Position numbers and translations under genes: made by a program
Notes under the pieces: model-generated
The model's database searches: none
Told to the model about the DNA's origin: nothing
The model's input: only the letters and a program-made list of their open reading frames with translations
NCBI GenBank assembly: GCA_029204225.1
Contig: CM055093.1
Coordinates: forward strand, 20,531,635 to 20,595,634
Source of the DNA: Diphasiastrum complanatum
Lineage: Eukaryota; Streptophyta; Lycopodiopsida; Lycopodiales; Lycopodiaceae
Direction: 5' to 3'
DNA: 64,000 bases
Shown: one piece after another, positions 23,992-35,845 of the stretch
Numbering within the stretch: position 1 is the stretch's first letter
Layout: each line of letters begins with the position of its first letter

Positions 23992-24692
23992 GGTAGTGGT
24001 CTTATGTTTTTTTTATATCAAGCATCTAGGTGTAGCATGTTGATAGGAACAAATTTGGCATAGATGGCAAATTATCCATTTCCACTTGTAATGCCACTAT
24101 TGAGCCAAAATAGAGTAAGGGGCTACACTAGTGCCAATTAGAGTGTAGACAAGTGTAATGCTTTTGTTTGATGAATTCTAAGAGGTCCAATAGGATTTAG
24201 AGGTGGAACCATGTGAGGTCCAATAAGAATTTGAGGTTTGCTTCAAAATGGCCCAATAGAACTAAGAGGTGCATGGATCCATGGTCCAATAGGATTAAGA
24301 GGTGGCAAAGTGTGGTCCAATCATAGTTAAGCATAGTGGTAGCTCGTGGATCTACTAGTATCATTGTACTCATCATTTGGATCTAATTGATTTGGAGATT
24401 GAGTGAATTTTGAGTGTTATTGGATTTCTAGCTTTCTCTCTCTACCCGAGAGCTCATGATGATTCTCTCTCTCTACCCTAGGAGAGCAGCTTGTTTTTAC
24501 TTAGAATAATTTTTTAATACTTCCCACACGTGTGAGTGAGAGTTGGAAGTGATTGAATGCATGTAGTAGTGTGTTTTTGCCATAGAATCAAATAGATCTT
24601 GAATCTCAATCTAGTCTTGATCTTGGTGCATCTACACACCTTAGGAGATCACAAGTAAATGTTGTGGACAGTCCACACGTGTGAAATCAACA
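23992..24692 (+). repeat. 5'-truncated LTR of the element 3 family
   Basis: Holds CACACGTGTG at 24525-24534 and 24674-24683, and at least five GGTCCAAT-type CCAAT boxes between about 24186 and 24325. It ends GAAATCAACA just before the primer-binding site. Confidence 0.88.
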
Positions 24693-26129
24693 TGGTATCA
24701 GAGTGTACCTAAGGTTACCATGAATTTTGATCTATTTAAGTGAAATCATCAATCTTGAGCTAGAAATTGTCAAGATCCATTTTCCTAGCTATCTTGTCCA
24801 ATTTTGGATCAAAAGAGATCAAAAGGACATTGATTGGGTCTGACCTGATACTCTACAGAATCAGGTGCTCAGACATGTGTGAGGAATATCCAACTTCAGT
24901 TTGGGAGTTCTTTCTCATGCTTGATCCATTTATCTTGCTGATAGCTTGTTTTGAAGCTATTTTTGTCTAGTTTCTGATGCAATCAGTTTCATTCCATTTG
25001 GTTGAGCCAATCAGAAGTTATAAGCTTTTGAAGAGGGTTAGGTAGGGCACCTAGACCTGGGTAGACACATTTGGTTTGGTCAAGAGATTGCTTGGTTGAT
25101 CCAAAATCACAGTTGAATGCTTACAAATCTCATCTATATGTGATCTATGTTAAAAATTCACAATTCTAGCTTGACTAGTTTTGGTCATATGACTTGTAAA
25201 TAGTTAGATGGTCATGATGTGGCTTGTCACACGTGCCAAATAGCATAGGATTCCATTCATAAGGATGTTCTCAAGTAGACCTAAGTGTTAGAACCTTTGG
25301 AATGAGTCCAAATTATGCTTAGATACAAGGGAGAAAAAATAGAAGCTATTTTTGGTAGTTTTTGCATTGTTGAGGGATCTCCAAGATTCCAACCCTAACT
25401 TGGTAGGGATGAAAGATCCACCAAAATTAGCATTAGGGATAGGTTTAGGGCTACTCATACCTGCCCAAAACCGTGATGGATCATGTATATATAGGTGATG
25501 ATATCTCACCAAAATCAATCAAGCAATTTCATGTTTTTTCTCTCATAATGGTGCAATTGCTCTCTATGTTCATAATTGTTTGAGTACTTGTGATTACTAA
25601 TGATTATAGGATTGAATGTAGGTCTGGTGTACAGTACTCAGACTGTGGGAGGCCGTACTTTCACACGTGTGAAGCCTTCTTCAAGGATTTGGGTCATTTA
25701 GTGAGGTTCAAGCATAGATTTTTGATGGATTTTGATGGTTCAACTTGTGCTAATCTTATGAAATCATAATCTATTGTTTCCCTCATCATTTCAAGTGTTT
25801 TAGGATCCTTATTTGCTGTAATTTTTACAATCTAGGCACTGTTTTGAGATCTTAGCCATCTTGTTTCATGCAATATCATTGTATTTGAGTCAAATTTGAT
25901 TTCTTAGTTTACTTCACACGTGCTAAGAGTGTTTGATCCTAAATTTGCCCATACTCCATCATTTGATGTGAAATAGATCTTGTTTTAGAGAGATTTGTGT
26001 AGCTAGTGAGAATTAATTCACAAATAGTTGCAAGATCTTTCATAGGAGGAGATAGTACTCCATTATTGGATCCTATTGAGAGTGTGTAGAAACATTTATT
26101 GTTCATCATTTGAGTTTTCTTCACTTCAA

Positions 26130-26536
26130 ATGTCTTCAATGGGTTCATCCTTGTTGGAACCAAGTGAAAGATTGTCCACTTCAAACTATTCAATTTGGAA
26201 AATGAGGATGGAGGACATCTTGATCCTTCAAGATGTGATGGACATAGTTCTTGGCCTTGAAGAAGAACCACAAGTTCTTTAAGAGGTTCAAAAATACAAA
26301 AAGAGGGAGTATGTGAATGCTTGTAATGTTGCTCTTGTGAACAAGCTCTCTATGGAGGAATTATGGCATAGGATGTTGGGACATCCCAACTACAAATCCA
26401 TGCTCCCTATGATCAAAGAGGCCAAAGCTATTGGCTTGCCAAAGTCATTCTCCAAGAAGTTCAAGCCTTGTGCTATTGCTAAATCTCACAAAATGCCATT
26501 TACAAGATCTTCTATCAAAAGCAAGCATTCTTTGTA
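26130..26536 (+). pseudogene. gag-pol: Copia gag fused by deletion to integrase fragment
   Basis: Gag starts at ATG 26130 (MSSMGSSLLEPSERLSTSNY) and is stopped by TAA at 26280-26282. Shortly after, the reading jumps from the gag word EVQKYKKR to EYVNACNVAL, which in the element at 40151-46384 lies some 330 codons further on. Gag, zinc knuckle and protease are therefore deleted. The integrase zinc region (LWHRMLGHPNYKSM) survives but has lost the second Cys of the CEAC pair, and the frame ends at 26537. Confidence 0.9.
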
Positions 26537-28285
26537 GTTAATCCCGATGGAGATCTATAATTGGACATAGGAGCACTTGCATGGTGTTTGACTGCTATAA
26601 TGCAAGAATAGGAGGTCAATTGCTTATATTTGAGTTGCATGGGATTCTGAGAGGAATATTCTCTCTCTAGAGGAGATTATATATACTAGTGAAAACTTGC
26701 CCATCTCCATATTGGATTTTCTTATTCATGAAGCCAGGATCCCCTCCTCTCTTGCATTCATTTACCGTGGCTATTGACTAACCATTTCCTGTTGGTTGAG
26801 TGGTTTTGCTCCGTAGGTCTTCTTTTTTGGTTGCGTGCAACAGGATCTAGTCATTTACTTGGCGATCCTTACAACATCACCATCACCATCCTCCTCAATA
26901 TCATTGGAAGATGATCAACCTTTGGCCCAAATAGTGTTTTTATTCATTGAAGCAATTCATTTTGAAGCATTAGATCAGATCTACAAGGCTGACACATACT
27001 TCCAAGCAGATACCGTGGAATGTCCTCCTTGTTATCCTTGAACTTGGTTTTGATAGAACTTCTTCTATCCACCACATAGCAAGATATTCAGTGAATAGCT
27101 ATACAATTCTTATCACACTCACAGAATCTGGAATTCAATGCTCAACCACAATTACATGGACAGAATAGTGACATCTTATAAAATGTGCTAGCGCAAAAGA
27201 TAAGAAAACTGTAATGCATGCCTAGACATGATTTCAAAAACCAAGATGGTCTTTATTCATGCATAAGTGCATAAGTACCAAAAGTGCTCTCTCTTTGAGT
27301 TGTAGTGTAGAGAGGCATTCCTAACTAAACTTCGTGAATGATAAAAAAATGGACGAGTATGCATATTGTGGCTTTATAACTTTTCGCAATACTAGTGGTT
27401 CATTTTATGCCCATTTCACAATGTGCACATTCAAAAATTGCGACGGTCCTGATTATATACATTGTCATGTGATGAGGGTCCATATATCCCCCTCCTTGGC
27501 TACAAAGCGTCCTCGCAGACATGATTTGACAAAAGGCATAATGATTGTACTTCTAGTAACATCTTCTTCTATTTTTATATAGTATAGACAAGGATATTCA
27601 ATGTAGCTCGATGAGGTACATGCATTTAAATGTTTTCAAATCACCAGCTAAATGTCATTTTACATTGACATCTTTGATTTCAAGAACATTGATAACTCTA
27701 CCATCCATATGGTCCTTGATGCTACTAGAGTAAGATGTTCTACAGAATATCCATGATAATATATCATGATCCTCCTTCAAAACCTATTGAAAAAATAAGC
27801 TAGACTGAGCTCTAATACTATTTGATCAATAAAAATAATATTAGTTATTTAATTTAATCTAATAATAAAAAGTATCTGAAAAACCGACAACCACCATATG
27901 TCATTTTCAAATTGGACATTGAAATTGAAATCTCTTTGACTCTTATTTGTGAAAGTGCATAATTGATGAGGGCTATACCCTCTCCATCTCCTACCTTTTA
28001 ACAATTTTTGACCCATCGAACGTAAGTACTATGAATATTTGATGACTCACCTTTAGAATGTAATCATGCATCTCAATAATTGATTCATATCAACAAATAA
28101 ATTGTTTGATGAACTATAAGATATTGACTTTTATTCAGTTTGATATGTCTCCTCAATGTAAAATGGACTCTCAATAATCTTATGCATTGTTATGTCTAAC
28201 TTGTTGAATCTCCCTCGCTTCATGTGATACGACTTAGAATTTGCTTCGAACAGGAATGCAGATCATGCTACACAATAACACAGAC
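26537..28285. other. No recognisable feature
   Basis: About 1.7 kb of AT-rich sequence. Short frames (26835-27041, 27334-27582) have no recognised similarity. Confidence 0.55.
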
Positions 28286-28508
28286 AGAAAATGCTCTCCA
28301 CAACAAGCTCACATAGCAATTGTATTTCTCAAAATGTACACTGTACATATAGTTGTTCACTCAGGCAACCCATGCATGACCTAGGTTGTCGTTGGCGAGA
28401 TGGGTGTCCCGTCGACTTGCCTCGTGGCGAGGCCATTTGATCCATATTCGACTGATACAACCCACAATACAGTAGCACAATGATTCTACTTTAATTCTAA
28501 CTCTCTCC
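28286..28508 (-). repeat. Copia LTR, second lineage
   Basis: Matches the solo LTR fragment at 3206-3428 and, more distantly, the LTR at 35397-35843. On the minus strand it begins AGTTAGAATTAAAG after the purine tract, close to the common copia start TGTTAGAA. Confidence 0.78.
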
Positions 28509-28596
28509 CTTAAAGTACAGTCTACTTTTTATACAGTCAGCTTTAAAGTCAACAAACTTTAAGTACATAAAGCTTTGATCTAAACTTATCAAAATT

Positions 28597-30420
28597 TTAT
28601 CCAACAAGTGGCTTAGTGAAAATATAAGCTAGTTGTTTTTCCGTACTACAATGAACAACATGAATTTCGCGACTCAGCAACCTCTCACATATAAAGTGAT
28701 ACTGAATCTCAATGTGTTTGGTTCTCACATGGAACACTGGATTCTTTGCTAGCTGGATGCCACTCTGACTGTCGCTATGTAAAGTCGTGGGATTTTTTTC
28801 CTTCATGCCAACTTCTTCCAAGATTTGTCTCAACCATATAGCTTCTTGCGCTGCACTACACATTACCTTATACTCTGTTTTTGTGGTGGATAGAACAATT
28901 GTACTTTGCTTCTTACTAGACCAAGAAAAACAACTGCCACAAAGCTGGAATACATACCCTGTGGTGGATCTACGATCATTATAGTCACCTCCCCAATCTG
29001 CATCCACATAGCCACACAACTCAGGTAAACCCTCATGCTTCCTATAAATCAAGCCATAATCTGAAGTGTCTTTTACATTAAGCAAAATGCGTTTAGCTGT
29101 CTTCCAATGTGTTTCCATAGGTATTGCCATAAACTGACTTACAATACCAATAGCATAGCATATATCTGGTCTAGTCATGGTAAGGTAAATCAAGCGCCCT
29201 ACTAATTGTCTATACAGCAGCGTAGCATCAAATGACTGTGACTCATCAGGCTTAGAAAGCTTTTTACCTGGTTCAATAGGAGTATTCACTGTATTGCAAT
29301 CCTTCAACCTAAACCTGTGCAGCAACTCTTTGACATACTTCACCTGTGTTAAACCCACTTCGTGTCCTTTTTGCCACACCTCTACTCCAAGGCAATAATG
29401 CATCAGGCTGAGATCTGACATCTCAAATTGTTCCATGAGGTCTTTCTTGATCATATCAATCATCTCTTGATTATTTTCCGTAATAATCAAGTCATCAACA
29501 TAAAGAGCAATCAAAGCAACCGTACCATCAAAGCATAAGACATACAAATTTGGATCAGAATGTGTTGTCACCATCTCCTTTGAATGAAAGTAGGTCCATA
29601 AATATCACGCATGTGGTGCCTAATTAAGACCATAAAGCACTTTCTTTCACTACAAAGCCTTCAGGTTTATCCATGAACACCTCTTCTTCTAAATCACCAT
29701 TTAGAAAAGCAGATTTCACATCCATCTGATGCAAAGGCCAACCAAAATGTGAAGCTAAAGCAACAAGTAGACGTAGAGTATTCCACTTACATACCGGTGC
29801 AAAGGTCTTCTCATAGTCGATGCCTTTACTTTGCGCATACCCTTTGATTACCAATCTTGCCTTGTGCTTTGCTATACTTCCATCTGCATGGTACTTAGTC
29901 ATGTATACCCATTTGCAACCAATGGGTTTTTTGCCAACTGGTGGTTCTACTAAGTTCCATGTGCTATGTTTAGCAATTGACTCCATCTCCTCTCCCATGG
30001 CCTTGACCCAAATGTCATCATCCTTTGCTTCACCATAAGTCGAAGGTTCTTTGCTTTGAATAATGCTAGATAAGAGAGCATAATTTGCTTCATACCTTTC
30101 AGGTTGTGTCTTCTCTCTTGTTGATCTTCGTAGCTCTCCCTGGCTAGATGATCTTGGAAAGTCATCCATGTCGCAACTCTCCAACAATCTCTCAAACCAC
30201 TTGGGAGCTTCATGTCAGGTGATCGGCAACCTAGTGAAAATGTATCCCACGGTACATCCTTCTCCTTGCGTTTGTCACCTACAACTTCAATCCTTCTCAC
30301 ACCAAAAGGTTTTTCTCTACCTCTCCAGCCTGTCTCTCAAGGTTGAGTAGTAGTATCTTGAGATGTATCCTCATGTTCATCACTTGGAAAGTCAGTAAAT
30401 GGATCATCATCAGGCATTAG
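28597..30420 (-). pseudogene. pol: Copia RT and RNase H, frameshifted
   Basis: The frame 30187-29624 carries the linker and RT N-terminus (GCKWVYMTKYHADGSIAKHK, FAPVCKWNTLR, MDVKSAFLNGDLEEEVFM). A frameshift near 29640, plus two stops in the other frame around 29600-29620, destroys the LYGLKQAPRAW region. The frame 29574-28597 restarts at the following segment, with YVDD at 29491-29502, TRPDICYAIG, and RNase H motifs VDADWGGD, HSDSQSGIQLAKNP and TKHIEIQYH. The expected S-T/S-E-AEY motif reads STTKTEYK, so a catalytic acidic residue is changed to Lys. Upstream to about 30420, short pieces of the linker are readable. Confidence 0.92.
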
Positions 30421-30617
30421 AGAAAATTTGAACACAAAAGAGGCCTTTCAAAAAGATAGTTTTTATTTTTTTCTCAAAAGTTTCTTCCACATGGTCCAAT
30501 CAAAACACTCAAATTTGAAATCCACGTAATGTAGCTCTTTCAAATTGATTTTCTTTTCTTTTTAAAAGACTTGTAATTTTGCGTCAGGGGCAGCCCGTAA
30601 ATAAGCCATTTTATCTG

Positions 30618-30985
30618 TAATATAGTATGCAACTCAGCAAAAAGACGGTGTAACTTTTGAAGGACAACTTGGATTGAGACGATTATGGTGCCATTAGAAA
30701 GCCCTCAAAGAGAGCTTTTCAATGACACCCAAGATGACCCAGTTCCGAGCTACAGTGAAGGTCAACTGCGCTTGAAAGAGATATCGGGTTGACCAAGTGT
30801 TGACTGACCAAAACTTTGACTGGCCATAACTTCTTCACCGTAGCTTGACACTAGGTGATCTTGGATGTCATTGAAAAGCTTTTGTCGAGGGCTTTCTAAT
30901 GGCACTGTAATCGTCTCAATCCAAGTTGTCATGCAAAAGTTATGCTTTTTTTTCAGCCACAGACTATATTATGCACATAGTAGCT
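30618..30985. repeat. Long imperfect inverted repeat (foldback)
   Basis: The arms 30618-30760 and 30833-30985 are complementary; the best part is 30649-30738 against 30854-30945, with roughly 85% pairing by eye. The loop is about 70 bp. It lies where the protease and integrase of the surrounding copia are missing. Confidence 0.8.
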
Positions 30986-31029
30986 AACCATTGAAGATTG
31001 TGTGGGCAGAATTGCGGGCAGAAAAAGAC

Positions 31030-31564
31030 TTTATTTTAGTATTTTACATTGGTAGACTCAGTATGAGCATTTTCAGCGACTGATAGGACGTCGGTAGAGA
31101 TTTCATGAAGTACATCAGCTGCTATGGTGCTGGGACTTGGTGCTCTTGTCCTGATGCAACGAGTTGAGCAAAGATTGTTCTGATCTTCTCAACGTGCTAA
31201 TCCAACTGGTTGCCATCCCATCGTATGGATTACAGCTGATTGTGAAGGTGCATGACTGAAGCTGTAGTCCTCACTTCATACTTCTGTTTTAATCTTTCCC
31301 ACGTTGAATGACTACTTTCACAGTCTTCAATCTGCATGAGCAGATCTTTATTTATGGACGAAACGATGATCGCCATTGCGCGCTCATCTTTTTTGATCCA
31401 TTCAGCTCTCCTCGGGTCTCCCTCTGGAGGCTACACCTCTGAGAGCTCGGTCATCGACCAGATGCCTTCGCCCTTTAGAAGTGTTTTGATTTTGAATTTC
31501 CAGATTCTGTAATTTGTGCCATCAAGATTGATTGTTACTCTAGTCTGGATTGTCGTAGCCATAT
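31030..31564 (-). pseudogene. gag: Copia gag (UBN2-type), several stops
   Basis: Starts on the minus strand at ATG 31564-31562: MATTIQTRVTINLDGTNYRI, then WKFKIKTLLKGEGIW, a typical copia gag N-terminus. Further on come EWIKKDERAMAIIVSSINKD and STWERLKQKYE, then PTSYQSLKMLI. At least four stop codons interrupt the frame. Its position before RT on the same strand and the primer-binding site just upstream (31627-31616) tie it to the same element. Confidence 0.8.
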
Positions 31565-31615
31565 TGTGTTGTCTAGTAGAATCACTGCTGGGATATCAAT
31601 AGTGATAACCTGTGA

Positions 31616-31627
31616 GCTTTGATACCA
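31616..31627 (-). other. Primer-binding site variant
   Basis: Minus strand TGGTATCAAAGC, one base from the standard TGGTATCAGAGC, located 51 bp upstream of the gag start. Confidence 0.75.
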
Positions 31628-31910
31628 TGTCGTGAAAGCGAGACTGTTTTGTTTTCGTCTTCTTCTTCTTACTCACAAATGATTTTATGTCTTTAAATTT
31701 TTTTTTGCGCGAAAGCTTTTACAGGGTCCTAGACATGCGACTGCACATCACAGAACTTATTCTATTCTAGCAATCAAGACACACAGCACAAGACAAGGAG
31801 ATGCACAAAAATAGAGCGACTGTAGGTTTTTGTTTTGCTTTTTCTTTCGTAGTTTTTGTTTTGCATCTCTTTGCGGTTTGCAGTCCTATAGGTGTGTTTA
31901 CAATTCACGA
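31628..31910 (-). repeat. Probable 5' LTR piece
   Basis: Sequence directly outside the primer-binding site, ending CACGACA on the minus strand. The outer boundary is not defined, and no second copy is found at the other end of the element. Confidence 0.4.
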
Positions 31911-32153
31911 ATGATTTGCGAATCGTTCGTGCTTCGAGTCAAGGGACATTGATTGTCGCGAATTGTTCTCGTTCGACCTTTGTTTCTTTTTTGTGCTATG
32001 ACAAAGTTGCAGGAGTTCACCATTTCTGACAATCAACATATTGATTAACTGATTTTCAAGTGAAAATGATTGGGTGTTAGGTAAATGTTTATTATAAAGA
32101 TTACATGCTGGTACATAAATAATCACTTTGAAAAAGTCCCTCTTTAAATATTA

Positions 32154-32525
32154 TTGTGTTCAATTTCAAGTACAACAACATTGTGTGGAGTGAAGCTTAG
32201 GAGACACTACATTGTCCTTGAGCTTGATGAAATACAAGCTCAGTATACTGAAATGTGTGTAGCTGCCATAAATGAGCTCCCCCGGATGAGGATCACCTGG
32301 GAGGTGGGGGCAATTTTTGTTGTTGACAACGATAAGTGCCAAATGGCTTCTATGGAGCCAATGCCTCCAATCCACTCAGAAGAAGCTGAGCTTGGTGGGC
32401 TAGCAGACGAGGCAATGATCGGCGGGGAAGGAGGTTTTGACAATGATAAACCTAAAGAGGAGAGAGATGAGGAGAAAGAGGAAGAAGACAGCTTTGAAAA
32501 AAATGATCAATTGTTAGATATCTAG
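32154..32525 (+). CDS. Small ORF, unknown, acidic C-terminus
   Basis: An open frame of 123 codons. The first half reads YIVLELDEIQAQYTEMCVAA and MRITWEVGAIFVVDNDKC; the last third is very rich in Glu and Asp (KEERDEEKEEEDSF). I do not recognise the protein. No membrane segment or signal peptide is visible. It lies between a decayed copia and repeat R2 and could be a 3' exon or relic of a gene or DNA transposon. A spurious frame is also possible. Confidence 0.3.
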   Translation: MCSISSTTTLCGVKLRRHYIVLELDEIQAQYTEMCVAAINELPRMRITWEVGAIFVVDNDKCQMASMEPMPPIHSEEAELGGLADEAMIGGEGGFDNDKPKEERDEEKEEEDSFEKNDQLLDI

Positions 32526-32872
32526 AATCATATCATGGATGATATGATTTGACAAAACATTCATTATTTTAAATTGGATGAATTAATATAACACCATGGT
32601 TTTTGAATTTTAAATGTTCAAAATTGTTTGCTTTTGTTAATTAAGTAGAGCATAAGAATAGCGTGATGTTTGTTTGATTGGTAGAATTTGATTGTTACAT
32701 GTTTCTATAAATGTATTGTTGATGGATGCTTACAAAGATATGTTTATTTTGTGATATATAAATTTGCAAAAACGTAATTCTTAGTTTTCTTTAGCCTTAT
32801 TACAACACTAAATTGCATATAACAAAGAATTATGACATTTTTGTATAGTCATTGAAATGTCCAATTAATATA

Positions 32873-33440
32873 TCTCAATTTTAATATAAATTAAAAAGAT
32901 TATCATACTAAAGAATGTTGCAAAAATCCAAAGTATGTCTTATAAGATGGTTTTAATAGATAAGAATTAAATTTTGGTTTACAATTTATAAAGCTACTTA
33001 AAATTTTATAATCATGCACTTCATAAAATTATTTATTAATCCATAGAATTACACAACTTAAGGAATAAGTGTATTGATAGATTTTTTTTTTAATTTTTAA
33101 AAAACTTAAAAAATAGGTGGTTTTTCACCTCGCAAACTTTCTCACTCAACTCGCAACAGTTTTTTGTGGAGAAACTAATATCTAGCACACATCAAGGACC
33201 ATTTGTCCAAAACAACCAAAGAATGTGCAGCTGATATTGATTCAGAATAGGAATTAGCTACAACTTTGAGAGTCTAAGAGTCCTGGTAACCATTATTATA
33301 ATTATAGGACTTGTAATCATGTACTTGTTGATACATACTTTTGTAATATTTTCTAGATATTACAATGACCATCATGATCAATCATGATGCTTTTGATCCC
33401 AAAAGCAATCTTCATCAATGTACAAATGCACGTTCAATTT
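32873..33440. repeat. Dispersed repeat R2, copy B
   Basis: Direct copy of 23004-23658, lacking about 100 bp in the middle. Unlike copy A it continues past GTTCAATTT without the TRIM, so it may show the uninterrupted site. Confidence 0.88.
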
Positions 33441-33604
33441 AATAAAGTATGTTCTACAATAATGTTCCAATCTCTTTCAAAGTTTGGTTGTCATCTGAAT
33501 AAGTACTATAGTTGTTGAGGCATATCTTATCGCAATGTGAAATTTATGTATTTTCGCAATTTCAATTGGATTTATTATATTGATTGTATGTTATCTCAAC
33601 AAAT

Positions 33605-34131
<527 letters not shown>

Positions 34132-34137
34132 TTTGAA

Positions 34138-34217
34138 AGGGGTAGCACGCCGGCGTGCTACCAATTTAAGATTTTATTCTTTAACTCAAATTGATAGCAC
34201 GCCGGTGTGCTACCCCT
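34138..34217. repeat. 80-bp perfect-style hairpin with nested palindrome
   Basis: The arms AGGGGTAGCAC...TTTAAG (34138-34170) and CTCAAATTGA...CTACCCCT (34185-34217) are complementary at about 30 of 33 positions, with a 14-bp AT loop. The left arm contains a perfect 22-bp palindrome (34141-34162, centre GCCGGC), and the right arm a nearly perfect one. No coding content. Confidence 0.88.
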
Positions 34218-34672
34218 GTTAGGTTCCAAGGGAATAATGTTTTCTAGTCTAAAAAACGTTACTGTCATAACTTTCTTATTATTAGTTGGATTGAGATGGT
34301 TCGAAAAGCAAAAGTGCTCCATTTTTTATGTAGAATCCATTGGTATAATCAAAGTTAGTTTTTATCTAATATAAAATGAGTATATAGAAAGCCTATATAT
34401 CTGATAGCATACCATGTGCCATGAAATTTTAGAAATCATTTGTAAATAAAAACTCACAAAACTCGCAAAGAATTTACTTGCAGATTGTCAAAACCCCGTT
34501 ATATGTGACTGCACACTGAATTTCATATAGTACCAGAAATGATTCAATCATTATGATACTGAACCCTCTTGATCTAAATCACCTTGAGATAGCATGGGAG
34601 ATGCAATCAACACTCTCTAGAACTAGATTTTCATGAAATTTTTGAAATTAAATGCATCAAAAGCTTAGGTAG
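34218..34672 (-). other. Probable copia leader remnant, no gene
   Basis: Lies on the internal side of the LTR at 34673. The part at about 34650-34672 resembles the sequence beside the primer-binding site of element 3 (TTAGGTAGGCTCT). The rest is unassigned. Confidence 0.4.
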
Positions 34673-35372
34673 GCTCTAATAAAAAGTGAAAATTCACACG
34701 TGTGGGAATGCCCTAAAGTGTTAAATTGATCTCCTAAGCAAAGCTTTTGCACTATAGATCTTCTATTGATTGAAATCCAAGGTCAATGGATGAATTCTAA
34801 GGCAAAGAGACAAAGTTACATGCATACATTCATAACCAAAGTAGTTTCACATGGGTGGAAACATGTACTACTAAAAACTAAGTCCCAACAAGCCCCTCTC
34901 CTTGGTTAGATAGAGAAACCACCACTTTTGGTGAAGGGAAGAGAGAGAGATACACTCAAAATTGATGAATCTCCAAAAAACTCACATTTAATTAATGAAG
35001 GGAATGAAACTACATATAGAAACTTGTGGAGATCCATGCTTGATTCTTATTGGACCCCTTAAGCATAGCCTCTCTAATTCTATTGGATGTGTGATGCAAC
35101 GTCCCTCACTTTTGATTGGACCCTTACAACACATCTCTCTCTTATGATTGGACCCTTTGACTTTTGCCACTACATAGGGTGCATCACTCATCAAACCTAA
35201 ACTTGACATGGGTAAGCAACCTAATTAGCTCGATTTACATCACAATTGAATTTTGGCCTAATCATGACAAAACATGTGTACTTGACCATTTAACCTCTAA
35301 AGCCAAAGTTGGCCCTATCACCTAGTGACACCAAGATGCTTGACTAGCAATCTTTATGATACCCCTAAAAGT
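34673..35372 (-). repeat. Copia LTR related to the element 3 family, truncated
   Basis: The edge GGCTCTAATAAAA is a decayed primer-binding site (minus-strand TGGTATCAGAGCC), followed by CACACGTGTG at 34695-34704 and several TATTGGACC or GATTGGACCC motifs. It parallels 53735-54345 along most of its length (for example CTCTAAAGCCAAA near the end). It is cut at about 35372 by the next LTR. Confidence 0.75.
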
Positions 35373-35845
35373 TGAAATTTTGATAGAATCTAGTGCAGTA
35401 TGCAGATTGCATTACACAATCACCATAGCCACTCCTCACAAGCTCTCAAAGATGGCACAACAAAATAATAGATTACAAAGAAACATTGTACATATAGAGT
35501 ATTCACAAACTGCATGAAAAGGTAGGTGGTTTAAAATTGGCCTACCACCTGTCAAACTAAGGTCAGGCCCAATATGGCCAAATTCGACCGACAAACTTGG
35601 GACATGCCCCCAAGTATAGCAAGTACTGTAAATAACTCTCTAAAGGCTAATTCTTCCTATGTGTGGCTACCCGACTAATCCAAGTAGCCGTCTACAGGAT
35701 CAGTGCCCGATCAATATATCCTAACGGGTCACGTCCCAATCACAACCATATACAGTAAACCAAATAAACTGTACAATAATTACATTATCACATTTAGAGC
35801 TTACATAAAATGTGTATCAGATTAACTCTGATTTCTAACTCTCTC
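35373..35845 (-). repeat. Copia LTR of the second lineage, diverged
   Basis: Contains TGCAGATTGCATTACACAAT and TACATATAGAGTATTCAC, similar in order to the LTR at 28286-28508, and ends at TTCTAACTCTCTCCCTTAAG, which on the minus strand reads as a purine tract followed by the LTR start. The start boundary is approximate. Confidence 0.6.

Larger units (their letters stand above)
23992..26536 (+). mobile_element. Truncated copia of the element 3 family
   Basis: Starts inside a 5' LTR (its first 45 or so bases are missing) that matches, in opposite orientation, the LTRs at 40151-40887 and 45648-46384. The LTR ends at 24692, followed by a primer-binding site variant (TGGTATCAGAGT, 24693-24704), a leader of about 1.4 kb and a gag-pol remnant. 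The element breaks off at about 26536 with no 3' LTR. It truncates the TRIM, so it arrived or recombined later. Confidence 0.88.
28286..31910 (-). mobile_element. Decayed copia element of a second lineage
   Basis: Read on the minus strand: a possible 5' LTR piece (31910-31628), a primer-binding site variant (TGGTATCAAAGC, 31627-31616), gag (31564-31030), a foldback block in place of protease and integrase, RT and RNase H (30420-28597), a purine tract (AAGGGAGAG) and an LTR (28508-28286). The two LTR-like ends do not obviously match, so the element may be a composite. Its pol differs clearly from elements 2 and 3 (for example THWKTAKRIL and the TKHIEIQYH motif of RNase H). Confidence 0.75.

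Noticed and set aside
23959-24032. Second tRNA-like start (TAGCTCAGTGGTAGAGC) as a tRNA gene
   Set aside because: It is the 5' half only; the LTR is cut after CATCCCATCC and no T arm or B box follows.
29950-30300. 116-codon minus-strand frame
   Set aside because: Mostly an alternative frame over the copia linker and RT N-terminus; part of it upstream of 30187 is the linker itself.
34138-34217. A bacterial-style terminator or a microRNA precursor
   Set aside because: No T run or nearby gene supports a terminator; arms of 33 bp with nested palindromes are unlike a plant microRNA precursor, though small RNAs were not tested.
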